A DNA stretch of 64,000 nt from Lagopus muta. Taxonomy: Eukaryota; Chordata; Aves; Galliformes; Phasianidae. Made by a program: the position numbers and the translations under genes. Shown piece after piece: positions 23,101 to 35,800 of this stretch (the stretch's first letter is position 1; each line of letters begins with the position of its first letter). The stretch is from positions 8,824,501 through 8,888,500 of the forward strand of contig NC_064447.1 in the NCBI RefSeq assembly GCF_023343835.1, written 5' to 3'. Under the pieces are notes generated by a model. It worked only from the letters and a program-made list of their open reading frames with translations, was not told the origin of the DNA and did not search any database.

Positions 23101-26100
23101 GAGGCCCCAGGAGTGGTGCCACAGCTGAGCTTGGAGGTGTCCCATGTCCCCATGGCTCTGTTGTGTTCCTGCTCTGTTACAAGGAAGAGCACTTTCACTG
23201 AAAAGCCTGACTGGCGTTTGTGGATAAATCTCATGTAAATCTCACTCCATCCCTCCTTGCTGCGCTAATTGGATTGCTGCGAGGGACTCCATTCTCCCAC
23301 GCGTTTGGTTGGAGTCGGGCAGAGCAGAGGAAGGCAGGGCAGCACCACGAGTTTTGAGGTGTGGCAGAGTCCTGTGGGTAAGGGAATGGGAGGGAAACCC
23401 CATGTCAGCTGTGGGGCTGTCAGCAAGTGGTGGTGGGTAAAGCAGCACTACCCAGAGCTATTTGCTTTGGGCATTTTGATGCTTGCAGGAGCAGCTTTTT
23501 CCTGGGCCTGAAGTGCTGTGCATGGCCACCCTTCTGTCCAGACCTCAATCCTTATGCTTGCAGCACCCACAAGCTTGGGGCAGCTCCTCACAGCCCCGTG
23601 CCACACCTGGCCCTGGGCTGTAGCCAGCAAAACCTACAGGAGAAGTTGCAAAACCCACCAGCAGCCGTGTCACCCTTCCCAGCACACTCTGTGCCCAGCT
23701 GTGCCGCCTCTGCCTCCTGGTTAACGGGCTGTCTGCTCTTCCTCTCTCCCAGAGCTCCTTGGATCAGCAAAGAGAGTCAATGTCAATTTCCAGGACACCG
23801 ATGGGTGAGTGTGACCCCGCTCCGGGTGTGCATGCTATTGAGTGTGTATGCTATGGGCTTTGCATGTTGTGGGGTGCAGTGAGTGGGAGATCTCATGCAG
23901 GTATCCTTGGTGCAATGCGGATAGCATGACTGCACATGTGCAGGTGGCTTTGTGTGTACCAGCCATGCATAGCAGTGGAGATGAGGGCTGAAGGACACGG
24001 TGTGCTGTGCTCCTGCTCTGCCGGCCCCTGCCTCTCATGCCCTGAGTGATGGTGGTGCTTTGGAAGCACCCATTCCTGCTGGGGCGTCAGCTCTGGGCAT
24101 GTGTCTATGTGCATGAGTGCACACCAGCATGCAGATGTGCATCTGAGAGTATGTGTGCATGCAAGCGTGGCTGTATGTGTGAGCAATGTATGGGTATGCT
24201 GGGCAGCACCGGGGAAGGCACATGGCTGCATGGGCAGGATGGGGGGCTGTGTCACCCATGGCTCTTCTTTATGCAAGCCTTCTGGGGGCTGGGGTGGTAT
24301 AGAGAGAGCCTGCACTCTGCCTGCAAACTCCTGATGGTCTCAGGGTGTGCAGCAGCAGTCCTGCAGCAGTTCAGCTGTGCCAGTGCTGTGCCTCAGTTTC
24401 CCCGTCTCTGCAGCACTTGCTGGTTCCCAGGCTGATACTCAGGTGACCCCATGCTCTCATCGGGCCCTGCACAGCTCTGTAGATCTCCCTACCGTTGTGG
24501 GAGAAGCCTCCTAGGCAGCCCAGGGGCAGCAGGGAAGGGGGGGTGTTGTGATTTGCACCATCTTGAGCCGATTTGAGCAGGGCGCTGGAGCGGAAAACGC
24601 TGACATTTCCAGGCAGACGCTGGGGATCGGCCTCCTGAGCGAGCTGTCTGCTCTCATCGCAGCGCCCGACGGAGAGAGGATGGGGAATCACAGGCAGTGG
24701 GGCCGCGGTGCCATACTGTGCTGCCGAGCGGGGACGGGAGGATGTGACCCTGTGCAGCTGGGGGTCATGATGATTGCAGGGGTGGCAGGATTGCCACTCA
24801 CTGCCCACAGTTTGGACATGGGGCCTTCAGGGTCAGCAGATCCCATGCTTTGTTGGTGCTGAGGTAACCAAAAGAATGGGATGGGGATGCTGCCTGGAGC
24901 AGTGGGGCGGCAAGTGCAGCCTTGCAGAGGATGCTGCTGCCAGAAGCAAGTAGGTCAGCGCCTGCCGGGTGGGAGCGGAGCGGGGTGCAGTGGGACGAGG
25001 GGCTTTCCCCAGCTCCCAGCACAGGGCAGGGGCACTGTGGCCATCTGGCAGCCTGGGCCCCCCCTGCTGCTGCCTGCGGTCGCGCCGCTGGGGCCAGGCT
25101 GGGGGAAGTGGGTCAGCAGGGAGGGGTTCCCTGGTGCCAGCCGCTTCCCTGGCAGTGCCGGGCCTCTCGCCTCCGGTCCTGGGACTCCCAGAGCTAAATG
25201 CTGAATAACAATAATAAAGCAAAATAATATGGATTGGCTGAGTCTGGTAACTATGGCAGCTCCTTCTCTTGGTGCCCACGAAGTGCAGAGGCATGCATAG
25301 GGAGGCTGGCAGGAGCAGGTTAGGTGCTCTGGGAGCTGCAGTGGGTGCAGGCTGGAGTGGACAGCCCACAGGGACAGTGCCTGAGCCCCTCCTGACACTG
25401 CGCCCATTCCCCAGGTTCTCTGCCCTGCACCATGCAGCACTCAATGGGAACACAGAGCTCATCTCGCTGCTGCTGGAGGCACAGGCTGCGGTGGACATCA
25501 AGGATAACAAAGGCGAGTGCCTGTGGCTGTGCCACCCTGGGTCTGGTATGCAGGGCAGAGCACTGTGCCTGGCTGTGAACGCACTGGGGTGGGAAGTGAA
25601 GGATGTCCTTTGCTATGACATGGGGGCTGCATCCTTCCTGGGGTCCTACCCCATGCCCCTCACCCTCTGCCCCCTTTGCAGTCTTTGCCCAGTCTCTGTG
25701 CCCTGCAGGGCTCACTGCTGCTCCTCCTGCTCACCTGTAGGCATGCGGCCCTTGCACTATGCGGCCTGGCAAGGCAAGAAGGAGCCCATGAAGATGGTGC
25801 TGAAGGCAGGCTCCTCTGTGAACATCCCATCAGATGAGGGACAGATCCCCCTGCACCTGGCAGCACAGCATGGGCACTATGACGTGGTACAGCGGGGCCG
25901 GTGGTGGGGCACAGGAGGGGACGGGCAGTGGTGGGGCACAGGGGACAGCAGTGGGGCTGATGCCCTCCATGCCCCTGCTCATGTCTTGCTCTCACCATAC
26001 CTGGTCCTTCTCACCCACAGTCTGAAATGCTCCTGCAGCACCAGTCCAACCCCTGCATCATGGACAATTCAGGCAAGACGCCCCTGGACTTGGCATGCGA

Positions 26101-29100
26101 ATTTGGCCGGGTTGGGGTAAGTCTTTGCAAGCTGGGCCCCCCTGAAAGGCAGATCTGAAAGCGGGTGGTGGGTTCCTTGGAGTGGAGAGTCCTGTAGGTG
26201 GCATGGGGCAGCTGTGGGGAGGAACTACAGCAAGGGGATCTCCTGCTCTTGTGTCCTGCGGGCTGACCAGGGGTAGGGCACCCCTGTCCTGGGTCTCAGG
26301 GGGCCATCTCAGGGCGGCTGAGCCGTCTTTGCAGCCCTGCTCCGTCTGTGTTTGCTGATCCAGGTGGTCCAACTGCTCCTGAACAGCAACATGTGTGCGG
26401 CGCTGCTGGAGCCTAAGCCAGGGGACACCACCGACCCCAATGGCACCAGCCCTCTGCACCTTGCGGCCAAGAATGGACACATTGACATCATCCGGTGGGT
26501 GCTCTAATGTGCAGGGAGCAGGCCGACATCATTCCCATCCCACCCTTTGCTGACCTATCCGTGCATCCACAGGCTTCTGCTGCAAGCTGGCATTGACATC
26601 AACAGGCAGACCAAGGCGGGCACAGCACTGCACGAGGCAGCCCTGTGTGGCAAGACGGACGTGGTGCGGCTCTTGCTGGATGTAAGGCTCCCCCAGCTCT
26701 GCTGTCCCAGGGAAGGAGTGCAGAACGGGGTTGACCCCAGTGGGATGTTACCTCCTGGTGGGAAGGCCTAGGGCAGCGAGCTGTGCCCGTGGCAGCATGA
26801 CTCCCTCCATTTTGGGTGGCCCTGAGGGTCTCAACCAGTTGTGTGCCATCCCGAGCTCTCTCTCCCCGTATCATTGCAGAGTGGAATTAATGCCCACGTC
26901 CGGAACACGTACAACCAGACAGCTCTGGATATTGTCAACCAGTTCACCACCAGCCAGGCCAGCAAGGAGATCAAGCAGATGCTGCGGGGTGAGGGAGCAG
27001 GGTGGGCACCTTGGGATCAACTGTGGGACACCTCCATCAGAGAGCCTCCAGGGGGGATCTCAGCACTGGACGCCCACCAACATTGCCCTCTGTTCCCACA
27101 GACGCCTCAGCTGCACTGCAGGTGCGGGCTGTCAAGGACTATTGCAACAACTACGACCTGACCAGCCTCAATGTGAAAGCTGGAGACGTCATCACTGTGA
27201 GTGTGGTTGCACAGGGCTGGGGGGACATAATGCAGGTGGGGAGGCACAGCCCTGCCCTTACCACTCCATGCCCATAGGTGCTGGAGCAGCATGCAGACGG
27301 GCGCTGGAAGGGCTGCATCCACGACAATCGGACCGGCAACGACCGCGTGGGCTACTTCCCCTCCAGCCTCGTGGAAGCCATAAGCAAGCGAACAGGCAAA
27401 TACTTCCCCACCTCTACCTCCCAAACCAGTCCCAAGGAGCAGCCCAGCCCTAGGGACCCTCCTGTCGGGCTGGGGCTCAGGGGCTGCATTGCCACTGCTG
27501 AACCAAAGGGCAGTGTCCCCATTGTGCATGTGAACTTGGTGTCCCCACCACACAGGGTGGGACAGGTGTGTGGGGCTGGAGCCCCCGTTGTGCGTCTCCA
27601 CCATGTGGGCACACTGCTGTATGGGGGTCAGAGCCCCCAGTTATGTAAAGAGTCAATGCCCTCGCTGTGTGTGTGGGAGGGAGGTCAGTGCCGGCGGCCC
27701 AGGAGTGTTGGGTGGGCAGTGTTTTTGTCTGTGCATGGGGATGGTTTGGGGTGTTAGGGTGGTTTAGGAACATGGTGCTCAGGGATGGTCCCAGTGGCTG
27801 CACATGGGGCTGGGTACTGGTGCCAGGGACCTGGCACTGCCCCACTAGGACTTATCTGTGGCCAGGGACCGTATCAGGGAGAGGAACTTGCTCCCTGCCC
27901 TGTGGATCCCCATCCCAAGGGGGTGCCGTTGGCTGTGCCAAGTGCCAGGAGCAGTGTGGTGGTGCAGGCACAGCACTGATGTGATGCACTCAAAGGCAGT
28001 GCACTGACCAGCTCACTGCCCAGGGCTGCTGCATGTTCCCAGCCCCACGTCACCCCACTGTACGTTTCAGTGAGGTCCAGGGGAGCGGAACCGTGCCAGG
28101 CTGCACCGATCAGCACAGCCCTCCTTGCCTGGCAGCAGGTTGCATGCTAGTGCTGCAGAGGCAGGGACGAGGCCTGTGTCTCCTGAGCTTTGTTGCAGTG
28201 GTGTTTCCAGAGTGTAGGATTTGTGGCAGCTCCAGGAACACAGCCCCACATGGCACAGGGGCTGCTCCATGGCTTGGCACAGCGGTGCCGCCCTCGCAGC
28301 CCCATTCCTGCAGCAGGGCACGTGGCGTCCTGGGAGCCCAGTGGGGACTCAATGTCCCCCAGTGTCATTGTGAGTTGTTGGGGGTCTGCAGGCTGTGCCC
28401 ATGGGTCATGCCCTGCCCTGTGCTGTGTACTGACTTCTGCTGTTGCTTCGTGGCTCGGCTCCTTCTCAGTTGGGTCTCGGTTCCGCCTCCTCCAAATTTC
28501 TTTTGGTTGCTTACTTTGTTAGCTGTTTTTTTATTTTTATTTTCTTTTTTTTCTTCCTTTCATTCTTTTTTTTTTTTTTCCTTTTTATTTCTTCTTTTTT
28601 TTTTTTTATTATTTTTTTTGGTGGTGCTGAACATGTCTCTGTTATTTTGATTCTTTTCATTTTGTCTCTTGTTATGTTTTATTATCAGGTTCATGGGAGA
28701 CTGTAACAATCCCCCAACAGTACCAAAAGATCCCGCTCCCGGCTTACGGGGCTGCTGTGCTAAACGGTGACGCCTCGTCCCATCCGTTCCATTCCCTGCC
28801 TCCACCTCCACCTCCACCACCACATTCCCATCAGACTCTTTTCAGTTCCTTTGGCTATCACAGGCTCTCCCCTAGCAGTGCCGACGAGCCGCGTTACGGA
28901 CAAGGTAGTTCACCGCTCGCTTCATTCTCTCGATGGATTTCTTTCTTTTGAAGTGTGTATCTATTCTTTTCTTTTCTATCCGCTCGGCTTCTCTCCCCCG
29001 TGCCTTGGTGCCTGCCGTGTGCTTGCACGCGGGTGCGTGTGCGCCTGCAGGCGTGTGCTGGTGCGTGCATGCAGATGTGTGCATGCGTGTGTGTGTGCAC

Positions 29101-32100
29101 GCGTGCATGCAGAGCGGCCCCTCTGCTGCCCTCTCCTTGCACTGCTGCTGTCACCCCGCTGCAGCCACATCCCATCCCCGGTATCCCTGGCCACGCGGGC
29201 AGCTCTGGATGCGGCGCTGAGCCCCTGACCGTGTGCTATCCCACCCGCAGCATCCACCCCCAAAAACACTTTGCAGCCTCCTGGTGCCGGGTTGGGAGGG
29301 GACAGCAGGAGCGACGAGCCCCTGCCCTTGTAGCATCCCCTCTCGGAGTGTTCAGCACCCACAGGGCTGGGTCTGCGCATTCAGAGCGGGGCTGGCACTG
29401 TCCTGAGGGTGCTCTCAGGGCTGGATCCCCACAGGCAGTGACCAGCTTCGTCCCTGGGACTATCTCTGTGGCACAGGCGGGTGACGGGCACTGCTGGTGT
29501 GGGTGCTGGTGATGGTGACTGGGGAGCAGATATGGAGCCAAGGGTTCTCATGGTTGTAGCCTCTGTGCTGGCACACGGTGCCATGCCCTCGGGGGCCTCT
29601 GCCAGCTGTTTGGGGCTGGGGGTGCTTGCACAATGTGAGGCACGCGGTGTTTTGGAGGAGCACTGGGCCACGACTGTGGCTTCCCAGTGTGATGAGGATG
29701 GGGATGCAGCACTGCTCCCGAAGATTTTCTCTTGCAGTGAGATGGCCGCAGCACACACAGTGGGCACATCTCAACCTAACAGCGCTGTGGCTGTCAGCTT
29801 CCTGCTCACGTTCCTACCATGAATTTATCACCTTGCACCATCTGCCCTGTGCTCCAGCCTGGCTGGGAGCTGGGCAAGTGGTCTCATGAATAAAAATATC
29901 TGCAGTGGCACAGGGGTGCAGCTTGGGCACAGCTCCAGCACAGGGCTGCTCTTCATCACCACGCGATGCTGTTTTACACCCTGACCTCACTGCAGGGGGT
30001 TGGTATGGGTTGAGCTCCGTGCTGGGCATCTCCAGCTCTGCCTAGTGTGAGCGAGATCCAGTGGGGCTGGAGGGAGCGATGGAGGAGCACATTGATGGAG
30101 CTGCACTTCTGGGGTGGGTTGGAGTGCATGGGGCTGGGTCTCATCACTGCAGCTGGGTCACCCCCGTGTCACCTACTGCTGTAGGGCACCCTGGGGAGCA
30201 CAGCACTCTGCTGTCTGGTCCTGCAGCACCCTCACATGGGGGCAGGTGGCAACATGGGGACAGCTGTGCTGCCTCAGCTGGGGACAATGGGGTGGGGGCT
30301 GTGGTCCTGACTGCCTGAGTCCTCACTGCTGCCTCCTGTCTCCTGCAGTGGGTCATGTTCCCATCCTGCTGTGCACAGGGACAACATAGTCCCTGTTTCC
30401 GAACTCCTGCAGTGGATCTGTCCTTCACTGGTGCCTGGCAGGATGGGGCTGTGGCTCTGGCCATGTGCACATGGTCACTCCATGCTGGCTGCTTGAGGAG
30501 GACAGGACCGAAGTACAGCGTTGGCATCCCCCAAAACCTTTGACTGTTTTTTTTTCCCCTGCATATGGTGGTGATGGGCCCAGGGCCAGGGCTCACCTCT
30601 CCCCACGCCACACTGCCGTGAGCCCCTTCTGCTGGGTCACACCTGCCTGACACTGCTCTCTCTGCTCTGCCACCAAGGGTCCCGTGGGGCTGACATGAGC
30701 CCATCCCACCTTTCACCATCGCAGGGTGGATCGGCTGCACCTGCACCCACCGAGGAGATCTGGGTGCTGCGGAAACCTTTCACAGGTACAGTGGGCATTT
30801 CCCTCCTGTTCCCAGGGCAGCACGCATCGCAGCACCGCAGTGTCCCCTGGATGCGGATCCCTGATGGCATCTCCTCTTCCTGTGCAGGTGGCGATCGCAG
30901 CAGCCTGGGTAGCACGGGCAGCGTGGCCTCAGCCCGCAGCTCCGGGAGTGGGCAGAGCACGGGCAGCGGGGCGCACGCCCTGCATGCTGGCTCCGAGGGC
31001 GTCAAGGTAAGGCCGTGCACCGGCACACAGTGTCACATGGCTCCGGCATCGGTGCTGGCTCGTGGTGGGACTTTGCTCCTTTGGCAGCTGTGATCCCATC
31101 CTGAGCAGAGCCTCTGCTGAGATCAATACTGCACCTCGTGCTGCAAGGTCCTGTTGGCATTCAGTGTGGCGTGGGGAAGCTGGTCACTGCCTGTTGGCAT
31201 TCAGATCATGGTTGTCACCATCCGGCCACCCTCTTCCACCCCCAATGCTGGCTGCTCGCTGAGCTCAGCCCCCAATAGCGGTGCAGCATCTGGCCAAGGC
31301 CCGAGCTGTGCATCTCTGCTGCCTCTCTGAGGATGCATCTGCACTGCGCACTGCACCGCACACTGCACGCCGCCATCTGCACGTGGCCCACTGCAGCTAC
31401 GCGCTGCACGCTGCCATCTGCTCGCTGCACGCTGCTGCCCAGTGCACGCTGCTGCCCACACGCTGCGCTCTGCATGGCACGCAGTGCCCACTGCACGCCA
31501 CACATTACACTGCGTGATGCACATTCTGCACCGCACAGCGCACGCTGCACAGTGCACACAGCACACCGCACGCTGTGCTTTCCGCACTGTACATTGCCCA
31601 CCATTCATTGCACGCTATGCACTGCTCGCTGCCCCCTGCACTCCGTGCACAGCAGCCCCTTCCCGTGCCAACACATCCCAGGGAGCCCCATGAGCCCACC
31701 TCCCCACAGATGTGATGCTGTGACCGGCTGGGCACTGAGCGCAGTGCGTGCCCCCCATGCCGACGGCCACCACGGCTGCACCGTGCAGGGGGGGCCGTGC
31801 TGGCAGCCCCCTCCGGCGTGCGCCGGGGTGCCGCGGTGCCGCAGGCTCCCACCACCCGCGAGCACCATATGTGCTGCGAGCGCTGTTTTCCCCTCCGCAA
31901 CCCAGATCCGTCGCGCTCCTCCCTGCAGCACCGCAGCGCCCGCCGCGCACCCCCCGGTTCCCCGCTCGCCTCACTGCCGCCTGCTCTCCCCCCTTCTCGG
32001 GGTGTTTTTCAGCTGCTGGCAACGGTCCTTTCCCAGAAGGCTTCTGCGCAAGATGCTGCCGTGGGCGATGGGCCGGCCAAGGCGCAGGACATCCCCGCAG

Positions 32101-32832
32101 GTGCGTGCTGCCGGCCCGGCTGCTGGGAGCAGGAGGAGCCCTGGCCCCGCCGCGGGCTTGCCGTGGGCTGAGTGATTTGTCTTTTTTTTTATTGCCGCGG
32201 CACCCGGCGCAAAAGAAGAAAACGTGTGGGTAAAAAATGACTCTCTCGCCTTTCGGCTGCTGCCAGGCCTTCTCCTGCCTCGGTTAGTGGGGGCACCGTG
32301 GGGAGGGGGCGGGAGGGGGGGGCGCGGGCGGGCGGTGGGGCGAGAGCGCTCCCCGGCCCCTTCCCCTCCCCGGCCCCCCCTCTGCCGCTGTCTCGCCGCC
32401 CAGGGGCTCGGCAGGGGGCAGCCGGGCCGGGGGTGCCCACGCCGCGGGGGAGGCACGTGGGGGACGCAGGAGGACGATGCTCGCGTGCCGGGTGTTCGTG
32501 CCGGGGGGGTGCCCAGGCTGCAAGGGGGAGGTGCATCCATAGGGGGATGCAGGCGTTGATTGGGGTGGTGTGCACGCTGGGGGAGTGCAGGTATTGGGGA
32601 GGGAGTGCACAGATGTGGAAGGTGCCCACATGAGTGGGAGATGGATGTGGTGGGGAGGCACATGGCAGAGGGAGGCACGTGTGAGGAGGTGCCCACGCGA
32701 GTGAGATGCAGACAGGGGGGAGATGCGTGCGCCTGGGGGATGCACACGAATTGGGGGAGCAGTGTGCACAAACACACACACACACAAGGAGGATGCAGGC
32801 AGGTGCCAGAGGGATGCATGCAGGCGTGCGCG

Positions 32833-32866
<34 letters not shown>

Positions 32867-35800
32867 GAGGAAAATGCTCCCGCAGCGTGCAATTGCATAC
32901 AAGGAGGATGCACTTACCAGCAGGGGGAAGGAGATGCTCTTGTTGATCTGGATTAGAAACATGAGGTTGAAATTTCTGTGCAACCTGATGGCTGCTGAAG
33001 GCCACCATCCTGAAGACAAGGGGTGTCTGGATGCCTGTGCTGAGGTGCAGGGGTACAGGGCAGCTAGTGGCAGTGTGCTGGGTCTCCTGGCTGCAGTGAG
33101 GCTGAGCCCAGCCCTGTGCCAGTGGCATGGCTGGAGGAGTGGGCACAGATGGCTCTGGGCAGCAGGACCTCAGGCTGCTGCCTGGGGCACGTGGGCAGAC
33201 GAGGAAAGCAGCTCTGGGGAGGGGTCTGCCTCCTGCTGGGTCCATCAAAACACTCTGGCCCTCAGCCTCCACTTGGCTACCCCAGGTGAGCGCCATCCTC
33301 TTAATGCCCCAATGATGCCACGGTCTGTGGGAGCTGTGCTCACAATGACATGGGGGCCAGGGAGACCTGGGTACTCTGCAGAGCTCTGTGCCAGCACAGC
33401 CTCCTCTGTAAGCCTGGGGATAGCCTGCTGGCCTTATTGGGCACCATCTGCACAGGGATGGTACTGTCCCAGGGAGCACAGCCCAGGTAAGGGCGCCCTG
33501 CTGCATGGGGCTGGATGTTGCTCTCCTCTGCCTATCCTAGCCTTGTTGCCCCTGGCAGTGGTTCTGCTCCCTGCCTTACACAGCCAGAGTCTGGGGGCTG
33601 CAGCTTAGGGATGCACTGAGGAGGGCCTGACCAAGATCCTAGAACCATGAGGCCCAGCAGACCCGTGGCCCCATTCCCCACTGACTGCTGCCCCCCCAGC
33701 AGGCTCGTCGCGGTCGCAGAGTGTGGCCAGCTCCCCCTATGCACCCCAGCCACCTGCCGAGCAGCAGCTGAAGAAGATGGAGCCACCATCAGAGGGGAAG
33801 GTGAGTGGGGAGCACTGAGTGCACTGGGTACCCTGCGGAGTTCAGTGATGGGGGGCATAGGCACAGCCACCCCCTCACCAACAGCTGCAGGCAGAGCTGT
33901 GCCACAGCCACCTGTGCTGGCGTGGCTGAGTGCTGGTTCTGGTGCTGGCCATGATGCCGTGCCCATGGGATGCCTAAGCCAAGGGGCTACATGGCCTTTC
34001 TGCAGTGCTGACTGATCTGAGGCCAGCATGCAGCTGGACAGCCCATGGGGCTGTGACAAGAACAGAGCAACAGAGCCCTGTGCCAAGGCTGCCCCGAGCT
34101 ACGCCACTCTTCTCATTCTAGAGCTCAGAAGCTGTGTACCAGTGGCTGTGTAAGTTCCAGCTGCAGCTCTATGCACCCAACTTCATCAACGCCGGCTACG
34201 ACATCACCACCATCAGCCGGATGACGCCAGAGGTGAGGCCATGAGGGCAGTCCTGGGACTGCCACCTGCTTGTGGAGAGTGATCCTGATTCTCCTCTCTC
34301 CCTCAGGACCTCACGGCCATTGGTGTCACCAAGCCAGGGCACAGGAAGAAGATTGCCTCTGAGATCAATAACCTCAACATCCCCGAGTGGCTGCCTGAGT
34401 ACAAGCCGGTAAGGGCTGCGCAGGGCCGGGTGACATGGTGCCACAGTGCCACATCCAGAGCGGTGCTGGGAGCCCTGCAGCAGGTTCCATCCAGGGAGGG
34501 CTGTCACAGGGGGAGTGGCAGTGGGAATTGGCTCACTGCTCCCAGATGAAGCCCATATCCCATGGTTCTGAAGCTGCACATCCCCTGCTGAAGTCCCTGG
34601 CATTGGCATCGGGCCAATGACAGCTGTCACCACATGGATGTGATGCTGTCTGCGCCTTGATGTTGTCCCATCAGCTGGACCATAGTAAGGGGTCCTTGGA
34701 GCACAGAGGTGCAGGAGTTCCCTAGGCCCTCCCCGGTGAGCACAGGGACACATGTGGCACTATCACTGCATGTGCACACCTGGTGCTGAGCAGTGTCCCA
34801 CGCCCCCAGGCCAACCTGGCGCTGTGGCTCTCCATGATTGGCCTGTCCCAGTACTACAAGGTGCTGGTGGAGAACGGCTACGAGAACATCGACTTCATCA
34901 CTGACATCACCTGGGAGGACCTGCAGGAGATCGGCATCACCAAGCTGGGTAAGGTCTCATGACACAGCACTGTGGTGGCCCATGGTTCCTTGGCTGACAC
35001 TGATGCTTTGTGCCATCCCCAGGCCACCAGAAGAAGCTGATGCTCGCAGTGAAGAAGCTGGCAGAGCTGCAGCGGGCTGAGCTGGGCAAGTATGAGCCAG
35101 GCACACTGAAGAGGAAGGCAGCGGCATGCCCAGAGGTGCTGGCCATTGAGTCCCCACCACCTGAGCCACCCGAGTGCCAGTCACCCAAGATGACAACGTT
35201 CCAGGACAGCGAGCTGAGCAGTGAGCTGCAGGTGGCCATGACAGGTGAAGGCCCTGAGGAGACGCCCGAGAAACCAGCCAACCCTGCAGCCCCTGGCTAC
35301 CGATCACCACCAGCGCTGGGCGGCCGCGCCAGGCAGATGAGCAGCTCACAGGAGCTGCTGGGTGATGGCCCCCGTGCCCCTGCCAGCACCGCCATCTCCA
35401 AGAGCCAGGAGTACCTGGCAGAGGGGGCCCCCGAGGGTCCCCCCGTGCCGCCAACCAAGGAGCTCCGCCAGCCACGGCACGGCCACTCTGTCAAGCGTGC
35501 CAGTGTTCCGCCGGTGCCCGGCAAACCCCGGCAGGCCTTCCCGCCTACCGCCGGGCACCTGACACCACCACAGACCCCTGGCAAGCCACGTCCACCCTCC
35601 CCACAGGGCCCATCAGCACCCCACGCCACTGCCAAGGTGAAGCCCACTCCACAGCTGCTGCCACCGGGTGAGCGCCCCGCATCACCCCGCTCCCTGCCCC
35701 AGTCTCCCACGCACCGTGGCTTTGCCTACGTCCTTCCACAGCCCACCGATGGTGAGGGGGCCCCCCCAGGGGTGCCGGTCCTGCCTGTCTCAGTGCCAGT

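Larger units (their letters stand above)
10695..23752 (+). other. CASKIN1: CASKIN1 intron 1 (13 kb)
   Basis: No exon, RNA gene or transposon was recognised in this intron. It is GC-rich with repeat-like tracts (TG-rich 11150-11560, decayed tandem repeats 11730-12000 and 18090-18370) and a 23-T run at 13830-13852. AT-rich islets occur near 12600-12850, 13855-13990, 15640-15720, 17165-17260, 18450-18510, 18785-18905, 19320-19420 and 20755-20850. The islets look like candidate conserved non-coding elements. The short frames listed across this region have no recognisable domains. Confidence 0.8.

Noticed and set aside
27396-27757. Extension of CASKIN1 exon 10 in frame to a stop at 27757
   Set aside because: The extension loses similarity at once and would drop the CASK-binding motif and SAM domains. 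A retained-intron form is possible but not supported.
28443-28706. Phe-rich and Lys-rich frames at the T-rich tract
   Set aside because: They are direct translations of low-complexity DNA next to the exon 11 acceptor.
31971-33506. 511-codon minus-strand frame across CASKIN1 introns 13-14
   Set aside because: It reads through exon 14 antisense, the minisatellite and the CA tract. Cys/Val and His/Pro runs come from the repeats.
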